Both the position numbers and the translations under genes were made by a program. A stretch of 64,000 nt of DNA from Neurospora tetraspora (lineage: Eukaryota > Ascomycota > Sordariomycetes > Sordariales > Sordariaceae). Each line of letters begins with the position of its first letter. Position 1 is the first letter of the stretch. Positions 22,387-31,925 of the stretch are shown here, one piece after another. A model generated the notes under the pieces. The model saw only the letters and a program-made list of their open reading frames with translations, made no database searches and was not told the DNA's origin. The stretch is taken from the NCBI RefSeq assembly GCF_033439725.1, contig NW_026944385.1:186001-250000 (forward strand), written 5' to 3'.

Positions 22387-23502
22387 ATGTCTGTCGTTTC
22401 GCTTCTCGGGGTCAATGTCATGAACAACCCCGCCAAGTTCACCGACAAATACCTCTTCGAAATCACCTTTGAATGCCTCGAGCATCTCGAGAAGGGTATG
22501 CGTCCTCCTGTCCTCCTTCTCCTCGCCCCTCCTTCCCCATTCTGCGCGTCTTGGTCCTGTCGCTAACCTGCGCGTACGCGTCAACAGACCTCGAATGGAA
22601 GCTCACCTACGTCGGCTCCGCGACCTCCGACAACTACGACCAGGAACTCGACTCCCTGCTCGTCGGCCCCATTCCCGTCGGCGTTAACAAGTTCATCTTC
22701 GAAGCCGAGCCTCCTGACACAAAGCGCATTCCTATCGACGAGCTGCTGGGCGTCACGGTGATATTGTTGACGTGCGCCTACGACGGCCGCGAGTTCGTGC
22801 GCGTTGGCTACTACGTCAACAACGAGTACGAGAGCGAGGAGCTCATCAACGACCCGCCCCCAAAGCCCGTCATTGAGAAGATCCGCCGTAACGTGTTGGC
22901 TGAGAAGCCGAGAGTCACGCGGTTTGCCATCAAGTGGTATGTCTTGCCCTGATACGATAAAAAAGTGTTTGCATTGCCTCTGCCTGTGCTGGCGCGACGG
23001 CGCGCAACGACGCGACGAGCCCCACTGCCCCTCCCTTTTGTCTTAGTTGCCCGGCAACACACTTATTCTCCTTACATACCACTCCTCCCTCTCTCCTGCT
23101 ACTTCTACCTTTCTCCTACGCACATGCTAACGATACAACCACAGGGACTCTGAAGCCTCTGCCCCTCCCGAATTCCCTCCCGAACAGCCCGAAGCCGACG
23201 AGGTCGCCGACGAAGAAGAGTATGGCGCTGAGGAACTCGCCGAGCAATCGAGCATCGCCGACCCCGCCGTCAACGGTGGTATGGAAGTTGAGGGGCAACC
23301 GAACGGCGCCATTGTAATCGAGGAAGACGAAATGTCCGAGGACGGAAGCGTTGACCTCGAGAACGAATCCGAGGACGAGCTGGACGGTGAAGGCGATGCC
23401 GAGGGCGAGCTCGAACAAGGACAGGATGAGGACATCGAGATGGGCGATGAGATAGAGATTGATGACCACCCAAAGCAGCAGGGTATGGCCATGGCTCAAT
23501 AG
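22387..23502 (+). CDS. asf1: ASF1 histone H3-H4 chaperone (three exons)
   Basis: Exons 22387-22495, 22588-22936 and 23145-23502 give 271 residues. The N-terminal ~155 residues form the conserved immunoglobulin-like ASF1 core ([63 protein letters not shown]). Asp and Val/Arg positions of the H3-binding face ([13 protein letters not shown]) are retained. The tail is highly acidic ([20 protein letters not shown]), typical of fungal ASF1. It delivers H3-H4 to CAF-1 and HIR for nucleosome assembly in replication and silencing. The second intron is 208 nt. Gene identification is secure. Confidence 0.96.
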
Positions 23503-24245
23503 AGTGGGGCCATGAAGGATGAGGACAAGGCTTCAGACAGGAAGCATCATGAAGGGCAAGGTTCTGATAAAAAGGACCATTGTGCCAGGATCATGAACCC
23601 TGAAAGCAAAAATTCTGACCGAGAGCAGCATTGGGCTAAGATTTTGGGGCCGTGAAGAGCGATGGATGGGATACCAAGAGCTTCAATGTCCTGCGGTCCA
23701 GGCCAAGCTGGACCGCTGACACATGCAAGCGGATGGAAAACGGCCGGGCTCTTCCACTCCCACTGGATACTGTCTGTGTCTATCCCAACTAAGCGCGTCA
23801 AGCCGGGCTCGGGAGCGGTTGTGGTTTGGAAGGCTCATCAGCTGGGTGAGATGGGCGGCCCAGCTATTGTTATGCTGTGCTCACTGCTCAGCCTCCCCTG
23901 TTCGGATGCGGGTAGTGGTTGGAGGATGACGAGTTATGTTTATTTTATTTCTTTCTTGTGTTGCTGTGTTGATCTGTGTCGTTTGTTGCTTTGCAAAACT
24001 TGTTTCGTTGCTGGGTGCTGGTGCTGGTTGCGTGTTATCATACCCTACTACTAGAAAGAAAGAACATCAAAGAAAGAGAATTGATTGGGACTAATGTCTA
24101 CATGTCCTTGCCTCTTCATGACTTTGTGTGTTCATACCTTCATGCCCGATGTCTGAATTTTTTCATTTCCTCCTGTCTTGATCCCTTGACGCCCCAGGCC
24201 TCCTTTAAAATATCGCTATCGCAGCCAAACAACGGGAGCGAGACA
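23503..24245. other. Convergent 3' region ASF1 / RMI1
   Basis: No gene was found between the ASF1 stop (+) and the RMI1 stop (-). A short G/C-rich inverted repeat (GCGGTCCAG...CTGGACCGC, about 23693-23716) could form a hairpin in the ASF1 3' region. Confidence 0.55.
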
Positions 24246-25109
24246 CTACCTACCCTGCTGACTGACCTCCCCCCTCAACCTCTCCAACCTCCCCCTTTCC
24301 CAAACCCTCCCCCAGCTTTCCACCTTCCCGCCCAACACTTTGACCATGCTCGGCTCCAACAACACCACCCCCCTCGCCACTTTGGTCCCCCTTTTGAGTA
24401 CCAACTTACACCCTATCGGCGTTCCGCCAATCATTTTTCCATTGACAGACTGCGGCACCGAAATCTCCTCTACCCGCTTCAACTCCAACGCATAGAGCCT
24501 CTGCCCTGAGGAATCTTGGAGTGTTAATTTGTGCGTGGCGTTTTTCCTTTCCCGAGCAGCTTGTTGGGCTGCTTGTTGTTGTGCTGTGCTGTTTTGTGCA
24601 AAGGCAGCAGTTTGGGTTTGCGTCCCGCCATCGCCCATATCTATCCCCTCCCCCTCCCCTTCGCCGTCGCCGTCGGTGTTGTTGGAGGTAGGGAGGCGGA
24701 TGACTTCACGACCGCGGGTCTGCTCCCCCCTCTCAATAGCCTCCAACTCCTCGACGACTTCCCATTTACTTCTGTTCAAATTCTCTACATCCAACACCTG
24801 CACGACTACGTCCCGGTCTAGTATCTGCTCCTGCGAGTTTACGTACCCCACCGCCCCCGGCAAAGATTGGCCCGTTAAGGAACCGGGGAAACAGTGACTG
24901 GGTACCCAGTTGGCGTCTAACAGGCCGGGAGTGCACAGGTCGGAGGAAAGAAGCCGCGAGCGAGCGGTGGCGAGGAGAGAGGGGAGAGGGGGTGTGCGAG
25001 AGATGTTGGACGGGATTAAAGTGGTGAGCCAGGAGAGGGAGGGGATGGGGAGGGAGGTGGTGGGGAAGTCGGTGGTTAATTGGCGATGGAGGGTGCGGGC
25101 TGTTTCCAT
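24246..25109 (-). CDS. rmi1: RMI1, RecQ-mediated genome instability protein 1
   Basis: The product is 287 residues from METARTLHRQLTTDF. The N-terminal helical segment (about 1-75, LSWLTTLIPSN...PSLLATARSRLLSSDL) and the following OB-fold part (GSLTGQSLPGAVGYVNSQEQI...VVQVLDVENLNRSKWEVVEEL...LTLQDSSGQRLYALELKRV...GCKLVLKRGTKVARGVVLLEP) match the RMI1 N-terminal domain. The length is like yeast Rmi1 (short type), without the second OB fold of animals. An Asp/Glu/Gln-rich loop is inserted in the OB fold (DGDGEGEGEGIDMGDG). RMI1 works with RecQ helicase and Top3 to dissolve double Holliday junctions. The frame stays open 113 codons upstream but without an ATG, so the METART start is preferred. 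Confidence 0.86.
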   Translation of the reverse strand: METARTLHRQLTTDFPTTSLPIPSLSWLTTLIPSNISRTPPLPSLLATARSRLLSSDLCTPGLLDANWVPSHCFPGSLTGQSLPGAVGYVNSQEQILDRDVVVQVLDVENLNRSKWEVVEELEAIERGEQTRGREVIRLPTSNNTDGDGEGEGEGIDMGDGGTQTQTAAFAQNSTAQQQAAQQAARERKNATHKLTLQDSSGQRLYALELKRVEEISVPQSVNGKMIGGTPIGCKLVLKRGTKVARGVVLLEPSMVKVLGGKVESWGRVWERGRLERLRGEVSQQGR

Positions 25110-26041
25110 TTTTGGGAGATGGGAGGTGGTGTGGTTGGGTGTGTGGTTGTGGTTTAGGTTGATGATGATCTCAAGGGCAACGATGGAGTGGAAAGTGGTG
25201 ATGATCGTGGTTTTGTTATCTGATTTGCTTGGTGCGGCTGCGGCTGCTGTCAATGTGGTGTCTCGGTGATGGAAGCGTGATAATTTTATGAGGTTATGTT
25301 TGTCAGCTTTGTGATAATCTTGTGGTCGATTTAAGGTAGTTTCACGTCGGTTTGCAGAAGACCGCCCCTGTGTTGGTGATCGGGTTTTGTTTTGGTCGCG
25401 ATGTTTCCCTTGCGAAAGTCTGGTGTTTTCTGCCACCAGTTCCTCCAAATCTGATGGCTAACTGAGTCTCTTCGAGGTATCGCCCGCTCGCGCAATTCGG
25501 GTTGTGTCGCTTCCCCGTTGTATCTCAAAGATGAGGCCTTTTCTGCCTACCGCTGACGATATTTCGTGAGAATCCGAGAGGTCTAGAATGGAATTTGACG
25601 GAGTGTCTGTGAAGGTAAGTTCGAGCAGAGACAAAGACAAACGCGATTTCGCAGGCTGAGCATTCTAGAGTCCTTCGGGCGTCATAGCGCTGGGGCATCG
25701 TGGATGTTAGTATACACTCACTAAGAAGGCAGCTCACAGCGCGTTGGGCTAGCTCCTTTGTTAGCGCACTGGCGCGCTTGACAGGCTCAGCGGGACAACC
25801 GGGGAGATCGTGATACAAACACCCACTTCCCACAACTTGAACCCGATTGAACCTCTAAGCTCGAGGAATCCTTGTTACCTATGATCCTCACATCATTCTT
25901 GAAACCTTTTTGGCTCTGTATGAACGGTGCTATTCTGGTGATTTCGCAGTCACCAAATCGCTTCTACCAGCTCTCCCGGTCCGTCGAGGGACAAATCCTA
26001 CGATAAGAGACCTTCCTCTATGACCCACTTCCAACTTCATT
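25110..26041. other. RMI1 promoter and tRNA 5' flank
   Basis: Nothing clearly coding is present. A minus-strand frame (25525-25833, 102 codons) starts with GTG and has no resemblance I can name. Confidence 0.5.
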
Positions 26042-26115
26042 GGTCCGATGGTGTAGTTGGTTATCACGTCAGTCTAACACACTGAAGGTCCCCAGATCGA
26101 GCCTGGGTCGGATCA
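26042..26115 (+). tRNA. tRNA-Val (anticodon AAC)
   Basis: The 74-nt sequence folds as a cloverleaf without intron. The acceptor stem is GGTCCGA/TCGGATC, the anticodon loop CTAACAC (AAC), the T stem CCCAG/CTGGG, and the discriminator A. The A box lies around GTGTAGTTGGTTATC and the B box is GATCGAGCC. The T-loop begins A rather than the usual T at position 54, still within the GWTCRANNC B-box consensus. Confidence 0.93.
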
Positions 26116-26119
26116 CGTA

Positions 26120-26155
26120 TTCTTTTTGCGTTTTTTTCTTTTTTTTTTCTTTGGG
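26120..26155 (+). terminator. Pol III T-run terminator of tRNA-Val
   Basis: Successive T runs (5, 7 and more than 9 T) begin within 10 nt of the tRNA 3' end, as expected for RNA polymerase III termination. Confidence 0.8.
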
Positions 26156-27047
26156 CGCCTGCCTTATTCGAACGGTCTCCTTTTCCCCTTTCAGCTGGGG
26201 TTTTTTTTTTTTTCGTTCGCTTTTTCTTGCGCTTTTTCGGAGCTTGTGCTTTATCTTCCCCATGTGCGGCGTGGGGTTGTTTACATGGAAACAAGTACTT
26301 GTACGAGAAGTGCTGGATACATGGATACATAGAGGCCAAATGGACGCAATGAAGGGCGCAAAAAGTGCCACTATACCAATAGACTCTTGAACGAAGTATA
26401 GGAAGAGGGACGGACGCGCGTAAGGATGAGAGGGAGCTAAGGGTCATGCGTGTTTGGAAACAGGACACGGTTACAGGACAGGAAGAAGAAGAGGAAGAAG
26501 AAGAAGAAGGAAAGAGGCAAGGCAAGGCATGGCATCAAGAACAAACAGACAAGGAGACAGCCTCTACAAACAAATATTAGGAATCTAGTTCTTACAACCG
26601 CTGACATTGTGACATTGTGTGACCTTGAAGACCTCAAATGGCCCCAGGCCCAAAGCAACTACGCTACGTATCTCTTATCTCTGAAGATACACCGCCACTA
26701 GAGCTACTAGTCTAGTTACCAGATATACCCAGAGCTACTACACTACGCTACAAATCAAAATCAAACACCCTCTGACTTAACACACACGATAGGTATCCCT
26801 CGCTTTCCCTCCTAGGGTTGGTAGGTAGGCAATGAGCGAAAGGACATCAACGACGACATGCGGGGTCTCATCTCGGTTCCCCTACATTGTGTGCTTAGGC
26901 TCGGGCTTGAGACATGGAGACGGGTTCGCTGTCGGCGGCGGCGGCGGCGGCGGCGGAGGCGGAGGATGCGGAGGAGGGGGTGAAGCAAGGGGTAGAAGAA
27001 GCATCATCTTCCTCTCCATCTTCCTCTCCATCTTCCTGCCCACACTT
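26156..27047. other. tRNA to SKI3 3' flank
   Basis: No gene is seen. There is a purine-rich GAA/AAG stretch at 26485-26525 and a GGC/GGA trinucleotide run at about 26933-26980 in the presumed SKI3 3' region. Confidence 0.55.
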
Positions 27048-30000
27048 CTAGTGCTCCGCCTTACCAACAACCACCGCATCCCCCAAACTCTCCCACCCGC
27101 TCTTCTCCCAAGGCGCAACCACACAACCAACCTGCGCATCCGCCGGTCTTCCCGTGCCCGCATACGCCCTCGCCAGGTCTTCCGGACTGAGCTCTCCCCT
27201 CGGCGGGACGCCCTTCCTCGCTACTCTCAGCGCCATCTCACTTGCTCCCTCGCTTATCTGTCCCGCTTCTTTCTCTTCACCAAGTGTGCTAGCGAGCTGA
27301 GCAACTCTGGACCAACCATGCGGCAAGAACGGATGAAGCATGACATCCGTCATCGGCTGTGCGTCTCCCGAGCCGAGGGCCGTGAGGATAGCTCGCAAAA
27401 CTTCACCCAGCTGCGCCTGTTGTTCAGGTGAGATTCCCTCGTCAGAAGAGCGGAGAGTCTGCAGCTCGGCTACCACGGCATCCATTGATTCCGCGTCGTT
27501 ATCTAGCAGGGCAATCACGCCCAGGAGCAAAACGGATTGGACATGCTGTTCCTGCTTTTCCTCCGCAATCACACCAAACAAGAGATCCCGTCCCCGTTCT
27601 CGCGCGTCTTCTTGGCCAGTGGCCCAGAGGATCTGAGCCAAAAGGCAGGCGACGTCCGGATTGGTGTCAGACTCGGAGAGGGCTTGGTCGAAGGCTGCGA
27701 CTGCGGCGCTGATGTCGTGGGAGTAGTATTTCGCTAGACCCAGGGTGACGTGCGCGGAGAGACGCAGCTTGCGGCGCTCTTCGGCTGTGAGTTCGTCGGC
27801 GGACTCGTCGCTTGAGAGTTGGAGTGCGAGGTCGGCGGAGTCGATTGCTTCGCTGAACAGACGCGCGGATAGCTGGAGGCGGGCGATGTTGGATTTTACG
27901 ATGGCGAAGTGTTTGAGGGCCAGGGGGGACTCGGTGGTTTCGTATTCTTGCTCGAGAGTGGTGGAGAGGGAGTCGAGGGTGGAGATGGCGCGGGTGATTT
28001 CGCCGGTGCGCTCGAGGAAGAGGGCCAGGAGGTGGGTGTAGGCCAGGTCAGAGGAGGAGGAGGCGGAGGAGTGGAGGGATTGGAGTTGGCTGAGGGCGAA
28101 GATGGGTTGGATTAGGGAGGTGATGGGTAAGAACTCGGAGGAGGAGGAGGAAAGGATGTAGTCGAACATGGAGACGGCGTATCTCTGGGAAATAACACGC
28201 GACGAATCGCCAGAGATCTCCATGGCATGCGTAAACAAGCCCCTCGCATCCTTTTCGTTTCCTGTCAACAGCGCTACGATGCCCTGTCCTAGCCAAGCGA
28301 GCGAGTAATCCGGGTCGGTCGACTGGGATCGCGTAAATGCCTCGTTGGCGAGCTGGAGGTCGCCCTGAGCCAAAGCCAAAGTGGCCAGGTTGGCCCAGAC
28401 ATGGGCGCCACGCTCATTGAGGAAGAGCGAGCGGCAGAAGGCGTGCTGGGCGACGGCTGGATTGACTTCGGAGGTCACAACACCCAAAGCGTTCCAGAAC
28501 TCAGAGTTGCCGGCCTCGAGCTCGATGGCGCGCTTGAAGCAGGCCATGGCGGCCTTGATATAGTTTGTGGGCTTCTTGTGGCTGTTCTTACGGATGTCCG
28601 GGGGCAGACAGGCGTGAGCGCGGTATTCAGCCCAGCCAAGGTTGTAGTAGGCCACGGATTGCGCGTGGATATCGTTGCTAGCGATATGGATGGAGCGCTT
28701 ATGGGCGAGAATGGTGGCCTGGAGGGCCTTGGTCAAGTCTACACCCACGGTTTCGTCTTGAGGGAAAATGCCGTCGGTGGAGACGATGCCGGTGCCGACA
28801 TTGTCAATATCCTTGAGGATCTGATACGCGGGGAAGTCGTCGTCGGTACCGAGGAGCGAACGGACGGTTTCAGCGGGGAACTCGGAGATGCGGCCTTGGA
28901 TGTTGGAAAAGAGGGAGCAAGCATCACCAATGGCCTTCCAGTAGTTGAAGGTCTCCTTGATGGCGTCGGGAGCCTTGGTGGCGAAGGTGAGTGTCTCGGT
29001 GGCCAGACCAGCAGCCTTGCCAAAGAAGCCCTTGTTAAGACTGTCAAAGGCGTTGTCGACGAGCGTCTGCATCAAAGCAGTGGCGACGCCTTCTTCGTCT
29101 GGTCGGTCATTGATGACATGTTGATAAAGCTCGATGGACTCATCAAACTCACCCAGCTCGCGCTTAATATCGGCCAGAATGAACTTTGTGAACCACGTCT
29201 CCCCGGTGAGGTTTGCTTCAGATGATTCCTCTAGCTTCTGGGCATTCAGGATAGCCTTGGTAGCGGCAATGTAGCGACCCGAGCTGTGGTATGCCTCACC
29301 CAAGCCCACCCAGGAATGGTAATCATTGGGAGAAATACGCAATGCTGACTGGAAAGACACAATAGCCTTGTGAAACTCTTGCTTGTTGAGCTCGGCCACA
29401 CCCAGAGCGGCAAAAGGCCAGCTTATACCCTTGCGCTTGGAGCCAGGTGGTGGCTTGACTTTGCCGGAGTCGACGACTCTTTGGGCGACCAGCTCGACGC
29501 GGTCCCAGTCTCCGTCATCGGCAAAGGATCTAGCTAGCCGTTCAGCAGACTCGACCTCAGACGGCGAAAGCTCCACCGCCTTTTGGAAACACCTGCGCGC
29601 TCTCTTCTTGTCCTTGGCGTAGTCGGCGTAGTAGATACCCAGGATGGTGTAAGCCGGGGCGTAGTTGAGGTTGTTTTTGAGGGACTCCAGGAACAAGGCG
29701 TAAGCTCCAGACCGGTCCTTTCGGGCAGCCTTGGAGGGGTCAATGTTCCAGATGCAGTAGCCAAGACGGTACTGAGTTTGTGAAAGGAGTTCCTTGGACT
29801 GGCCCTTTTTGGAGAGGATGGGGATGCAGGCGTCAAGCTCAGCCCTCGCCATGTCAAAGTCTCCTTTGAGTGCTTTGACCCAGGCAGCCTCTGTCCTGAC
29901 ACGGATATTATCGGGGTCACGCTTCAATGCCCGTTCGAGGAAGTCAATAGCTTCGTCGTACTCCTCCTCCTCCTCGTAGATGAGGCCGACACCAATCATG

Positions 30001-31385
30001 GCAGGAGTAGAGGTAGGGTCGTGAGCGAGCACGCCATCGAAAAGAGCCTTGGCTTCCTGGTGGTTGCGGGGAGTCTGGTAAAAGACCAAAGCAGTGCCGA
30101 GATAAAGGGAAAAGGCGTCCTCGGTGAAGCGGAAATCCAGACCAGTCTTGGCCCGCTCCTCCTTCAGGAACGTCAACGCCTTGCGCATCAGCTCAACATT
30201 GCTCTCCCACTCCTCAAGATGCTGATAATATTCGCCCATCAGTCTGAACGCCAGCAAGGACTCGGCACCGCTAATACCCTCTGTCATCATAAGAAGACGG
30301 TCCTCCTCGGTGATGGGAGCGTATATCGTCGCCGCGCCTCCATCCTCGTCGTCCTCACTCTCTTCCGTGCTACCCTCACTTATGGCCGCCGCGTCCTCTG
30401 TCTGTTCCTGCTTCTCCTGCGGGAAGGGAGACACGCTGCTGGTCAAGAAACCCATGACGACCCTGTTGAGGTCACTATCTGGGAAGAAAGTGCAGTACTG
30501 TCTCAGCACCGTGACATCCCACTCCTTGATCTCCTTGTGGTCCTGCCAGTTGATTGCGATATCCCAGGCCAGCTTGTAGGGGTGCTTGATGATGACCATG
30601 TCGTTGGCGAGCTTCAGGACGTTGGCCAGTTCTCGCTCCTTCTCCTCTCCTGGAGGCCAGGCCATCAGACGGTCGTGGCAGTATTGGATCAGCTTTTCCT
30701 CGTACATGCGGCGCACTTCATCGTCGTTGGTCCAGTTGATGAGCTGCGCATAGGTGTAGCTCAGCCTGCTCTGTCTGTAGACCTCCCTCTTGACCTCTAG
30801 GGTGACCTCGTTGATTCTTGCGCCGATGCGCGTCCTCCTCTCACCAATCAGGGTGTTGATGCGCTTCTTCTCATTTTGCTCGACTAGCTTGGCCTGTGTC
30901 TCGTATGTCCTCCATACATGGCCGAAGCGTCCCTCGATGGCCTCGTAGATGGGGGATTCGGGCAATATTAGGTCGAGGGCGTCGACGTACTGGTATGACT
31001 CGGCCTTGGTGCGCGCATAGGTGATGAAGCTGTCGACGGTCTCGTAGCATTTCTGAAGGTCATTCGCGTCTCTGAAGATCTCGGCGAGCTTGAGGACGGC
31101 ATGCTGGTGTTGCTTGAACTTCTTGGAGGTGTCGAGGTTGGGATACAGCTTGACAAGGCCCTGCCACGCTTCCTTCTCTTCTGGCTTGAGTCTGGTGGCG
31201 GCGAGGTACGTGTTATCTGCTTCTTCCAGCCTCCCCTTCTTGTCGAGAGCAAAGGCCAGGAGGATGTGGCCCTGGTAACTCTTGCTGTCCTTGTCGATGA
31301 TGTTCTTTGCGCCCTCGATGGCGTCGTCCCACTGCTGTTTCTTGATGGCCTCGGCAACCGCCTTGACGAGCTGTTTGGTGGACAT
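27048..31385 (-). CDS. ski3: SKI3, TPR subunit of the Ski complex
   Basis: A single frame of 1445 residues starts at MSTKQLVKAVAEAIKK. Tetratricopeptide repeats run almost end to end: N-terminal arm (WDDAIEGAKNIIDKDSKSYQ), a middle linker with an acidic patch (STEESEDDEDGG), and a long C-terminal TPR solenoid (EEEYDEAIDFLERALKRDPDN, GAYALFLESLKNNLNYAPAY, EFWNALGVVTSEVNPAVAQHA). Length and repeat layout match fungal Ski3 (TTC37 in animals). With the helicase Ski2 and Ski8 it feeds aberrant or non-stop mRNA into the cytoplasmic exosome; Ski8 also acts in meiotic recombination in some fungi. The ATG at 31385 follows a minus-strand leader, and the frame above it has no better start. It shares a short divergent promoter with UTP22. 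Confidence 0.93.
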   Translation of the reverse strand: MSTKQLVKAVAEAIKKQQWDDAIEGAKNIIDKDSKSYQGHILLAFALDKKGRLEEADNTYLAATRLKPEEKEAWQGLVKLYPNLDTSKKFKQHQHAVLKLAEIFRDANDLQKCYETVDSFITYARTKAESYQYVDALDLILPESPIYEAIEGRFGHVWRTYETQAKLVEQNEKKRINTLIGERRTRIGARINEVTLEVKREVYRQSRLSYTYAQLINWTNDDEVRRMYEEKLIQYCHDRLMAWPPGEEKERELANVLKLANDMVIIKHPYKLAWDIAINWQDHKEIKEWDVTVLRQYCTFFPDSDLNRVVMGFLTSSVSPFPQEKQEQTEDAAAISEGSTEESEDDEDGGAATIYAPITEEDRLLMMTEGISGAESLLAFRLMGEYYQHLEEWESNVELMRKALTFLKEERAKTGLDFRFTEDAFSLYLGTALVFYQTPRNHQEAKALFDGVLAHDPTSTPAMIGVGLIYEEEEEYDEAIDFLERALKRDPDNIRVRTEAAWVKALKGDFDMARAELDACIPILSKKGQSKELLSQTQYRLGYCIWNIDPSKAARKDRSGAYALFLESLKNNLNYAPAYTILGIYYADYAKDKKRARRCFQKAVELSPSEVESAERLARSFADDGDWDRVELVAQRVVDSGKVKPPPGSKRKGISWPFAALGVAELNKQEFHKAIVSFQSALRISPNDYHSWVGLGEAYHSSGRYIAATKAILNAQKLEESSEANLTGETWFTKFILADIKRELGEFDESIELYQHVINDRPDEEGVATALMQTLVDNAFDSLNKGFFGKAAGLATETLTFATKAPDAIKETFNYWKAIGDACSLFSNIQGRISEFPAETVRSLLGTDDDFPAYQILKDIDNVGTGIVSTDGIFPQDETVGVDLTKALQATILAHKRSIHIASNDIHAQSVAYYNLGWAEYRAHACLPPDIRKNSHKKPTNYIKAAMACFKRAIELEAGNSEFWNALGVVTSEVNPAVAQHAFCRSLFLNERGAHVWANLATLALAQGDLQLANEAFTRSQSTDPDYSLAWLGQGIVALLTGNEKDARGLFTHAMEISGDSSRVISQRYAVSMFDYILSSSSSEFLPITSLIQPIFALSQLQSLHSSASSSSDLAYTHLLALFLERTGEITRAISTLDSLSTTLEQEYETTESPLALKHFAIVKSNIARLQLSARLFSEAIDSADLALQLSSDESADELTAEERRKLRLSAHVTLGLAKYYSHDISAAVAAFDQALSESDTNPDVACLLAQILWATGQEDARERGRDLLFGVIAEEKQEQHVQSVLLLGVIALLDNDAESMDAVVAELQTLRSSDEGISPEQQAQLGEVLRAILTALGSGDAQPMTDVMLHPFLPHGWSRVAQLASTLGEEKEAGQISEGASEMALRVARKGVPPRGELSPEDLARAYAGTGRPADAQVGCVVAPWEKSGWESLGDAVVVGKAEH

Positions 31386-31925
31386 GATGCCCTGTTGAAT
31401 AGGATACTGTAGGTTTGTCACAGAGGTATCGCAAAGAGGAAGGAAAATGGCAAATAGGAAATGATACAAAGGAGAGAAGAAGTAAACAGTGATGATGTTG
31501 GAGTGTTAAGCTTCGTGTTTGGCGACAGCGGGTGAGCTAACAAGTGAACATCAACTGAACCAGGCACAATGTGGACTCTGTGCATCATAGAGGTGGGGCT
31601 CACTGTCTGTCAAACACAACCCACACTGTATTTATCGGCCTCATCACCCCGCTTATCGCGCTTATCGATTGACCTCTTATCGCTTATCGGAGCTCCAGGG
31701 TCTCAAAAAATTTGGGATTCGCGAACTGGACGAGACTCGAATTGGAGAATTGGAGGACGCTCGGTCCACTGCTGGCCTTCAGTACTCTCAGTGAGTCTTG
31801 TCACTATCAATTTTCCCTCTGTGTCTTGCATGTCTCCATTCCCATCTTTAACATAACAACATCACCACCACCACCACCACCACCACCACCACCACCACCA
31901 CCACCACCACTACACCACACACACA
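31386..31925. promoter_or_regulatory. Bidirectional promoter SKI3 / UTP22
   Basis: A 540-bp interval lies between the two divergent start codons. It contains four CTTATCG copies (31652, 31661, 31676, 31683) and one TTTATCG (31631) within 60 bp, i.e. CGATAAG on the minus strand. An AAAAAATTT (31705-31713) resembles the RRPE element of ribosome-biogenesis genes, and a (CAC)n tract lies in the UTP22 leader. Confidence 0.7.
31863..31910. repeat. (CAC)16 microsatellite in UTP22 leader
   Basis: Sixteen uninterrupted CAC triplets end 15 nt above the UTP22 ATG. It lies in the likely 5' untranslated region and should be polymorphic in length. Confidence 0.9.

Noticed and set aside
28401-29225. 274-codon plus-strand frame within SKI3
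   Set aside because: Antisense shadow of the TPR codons.
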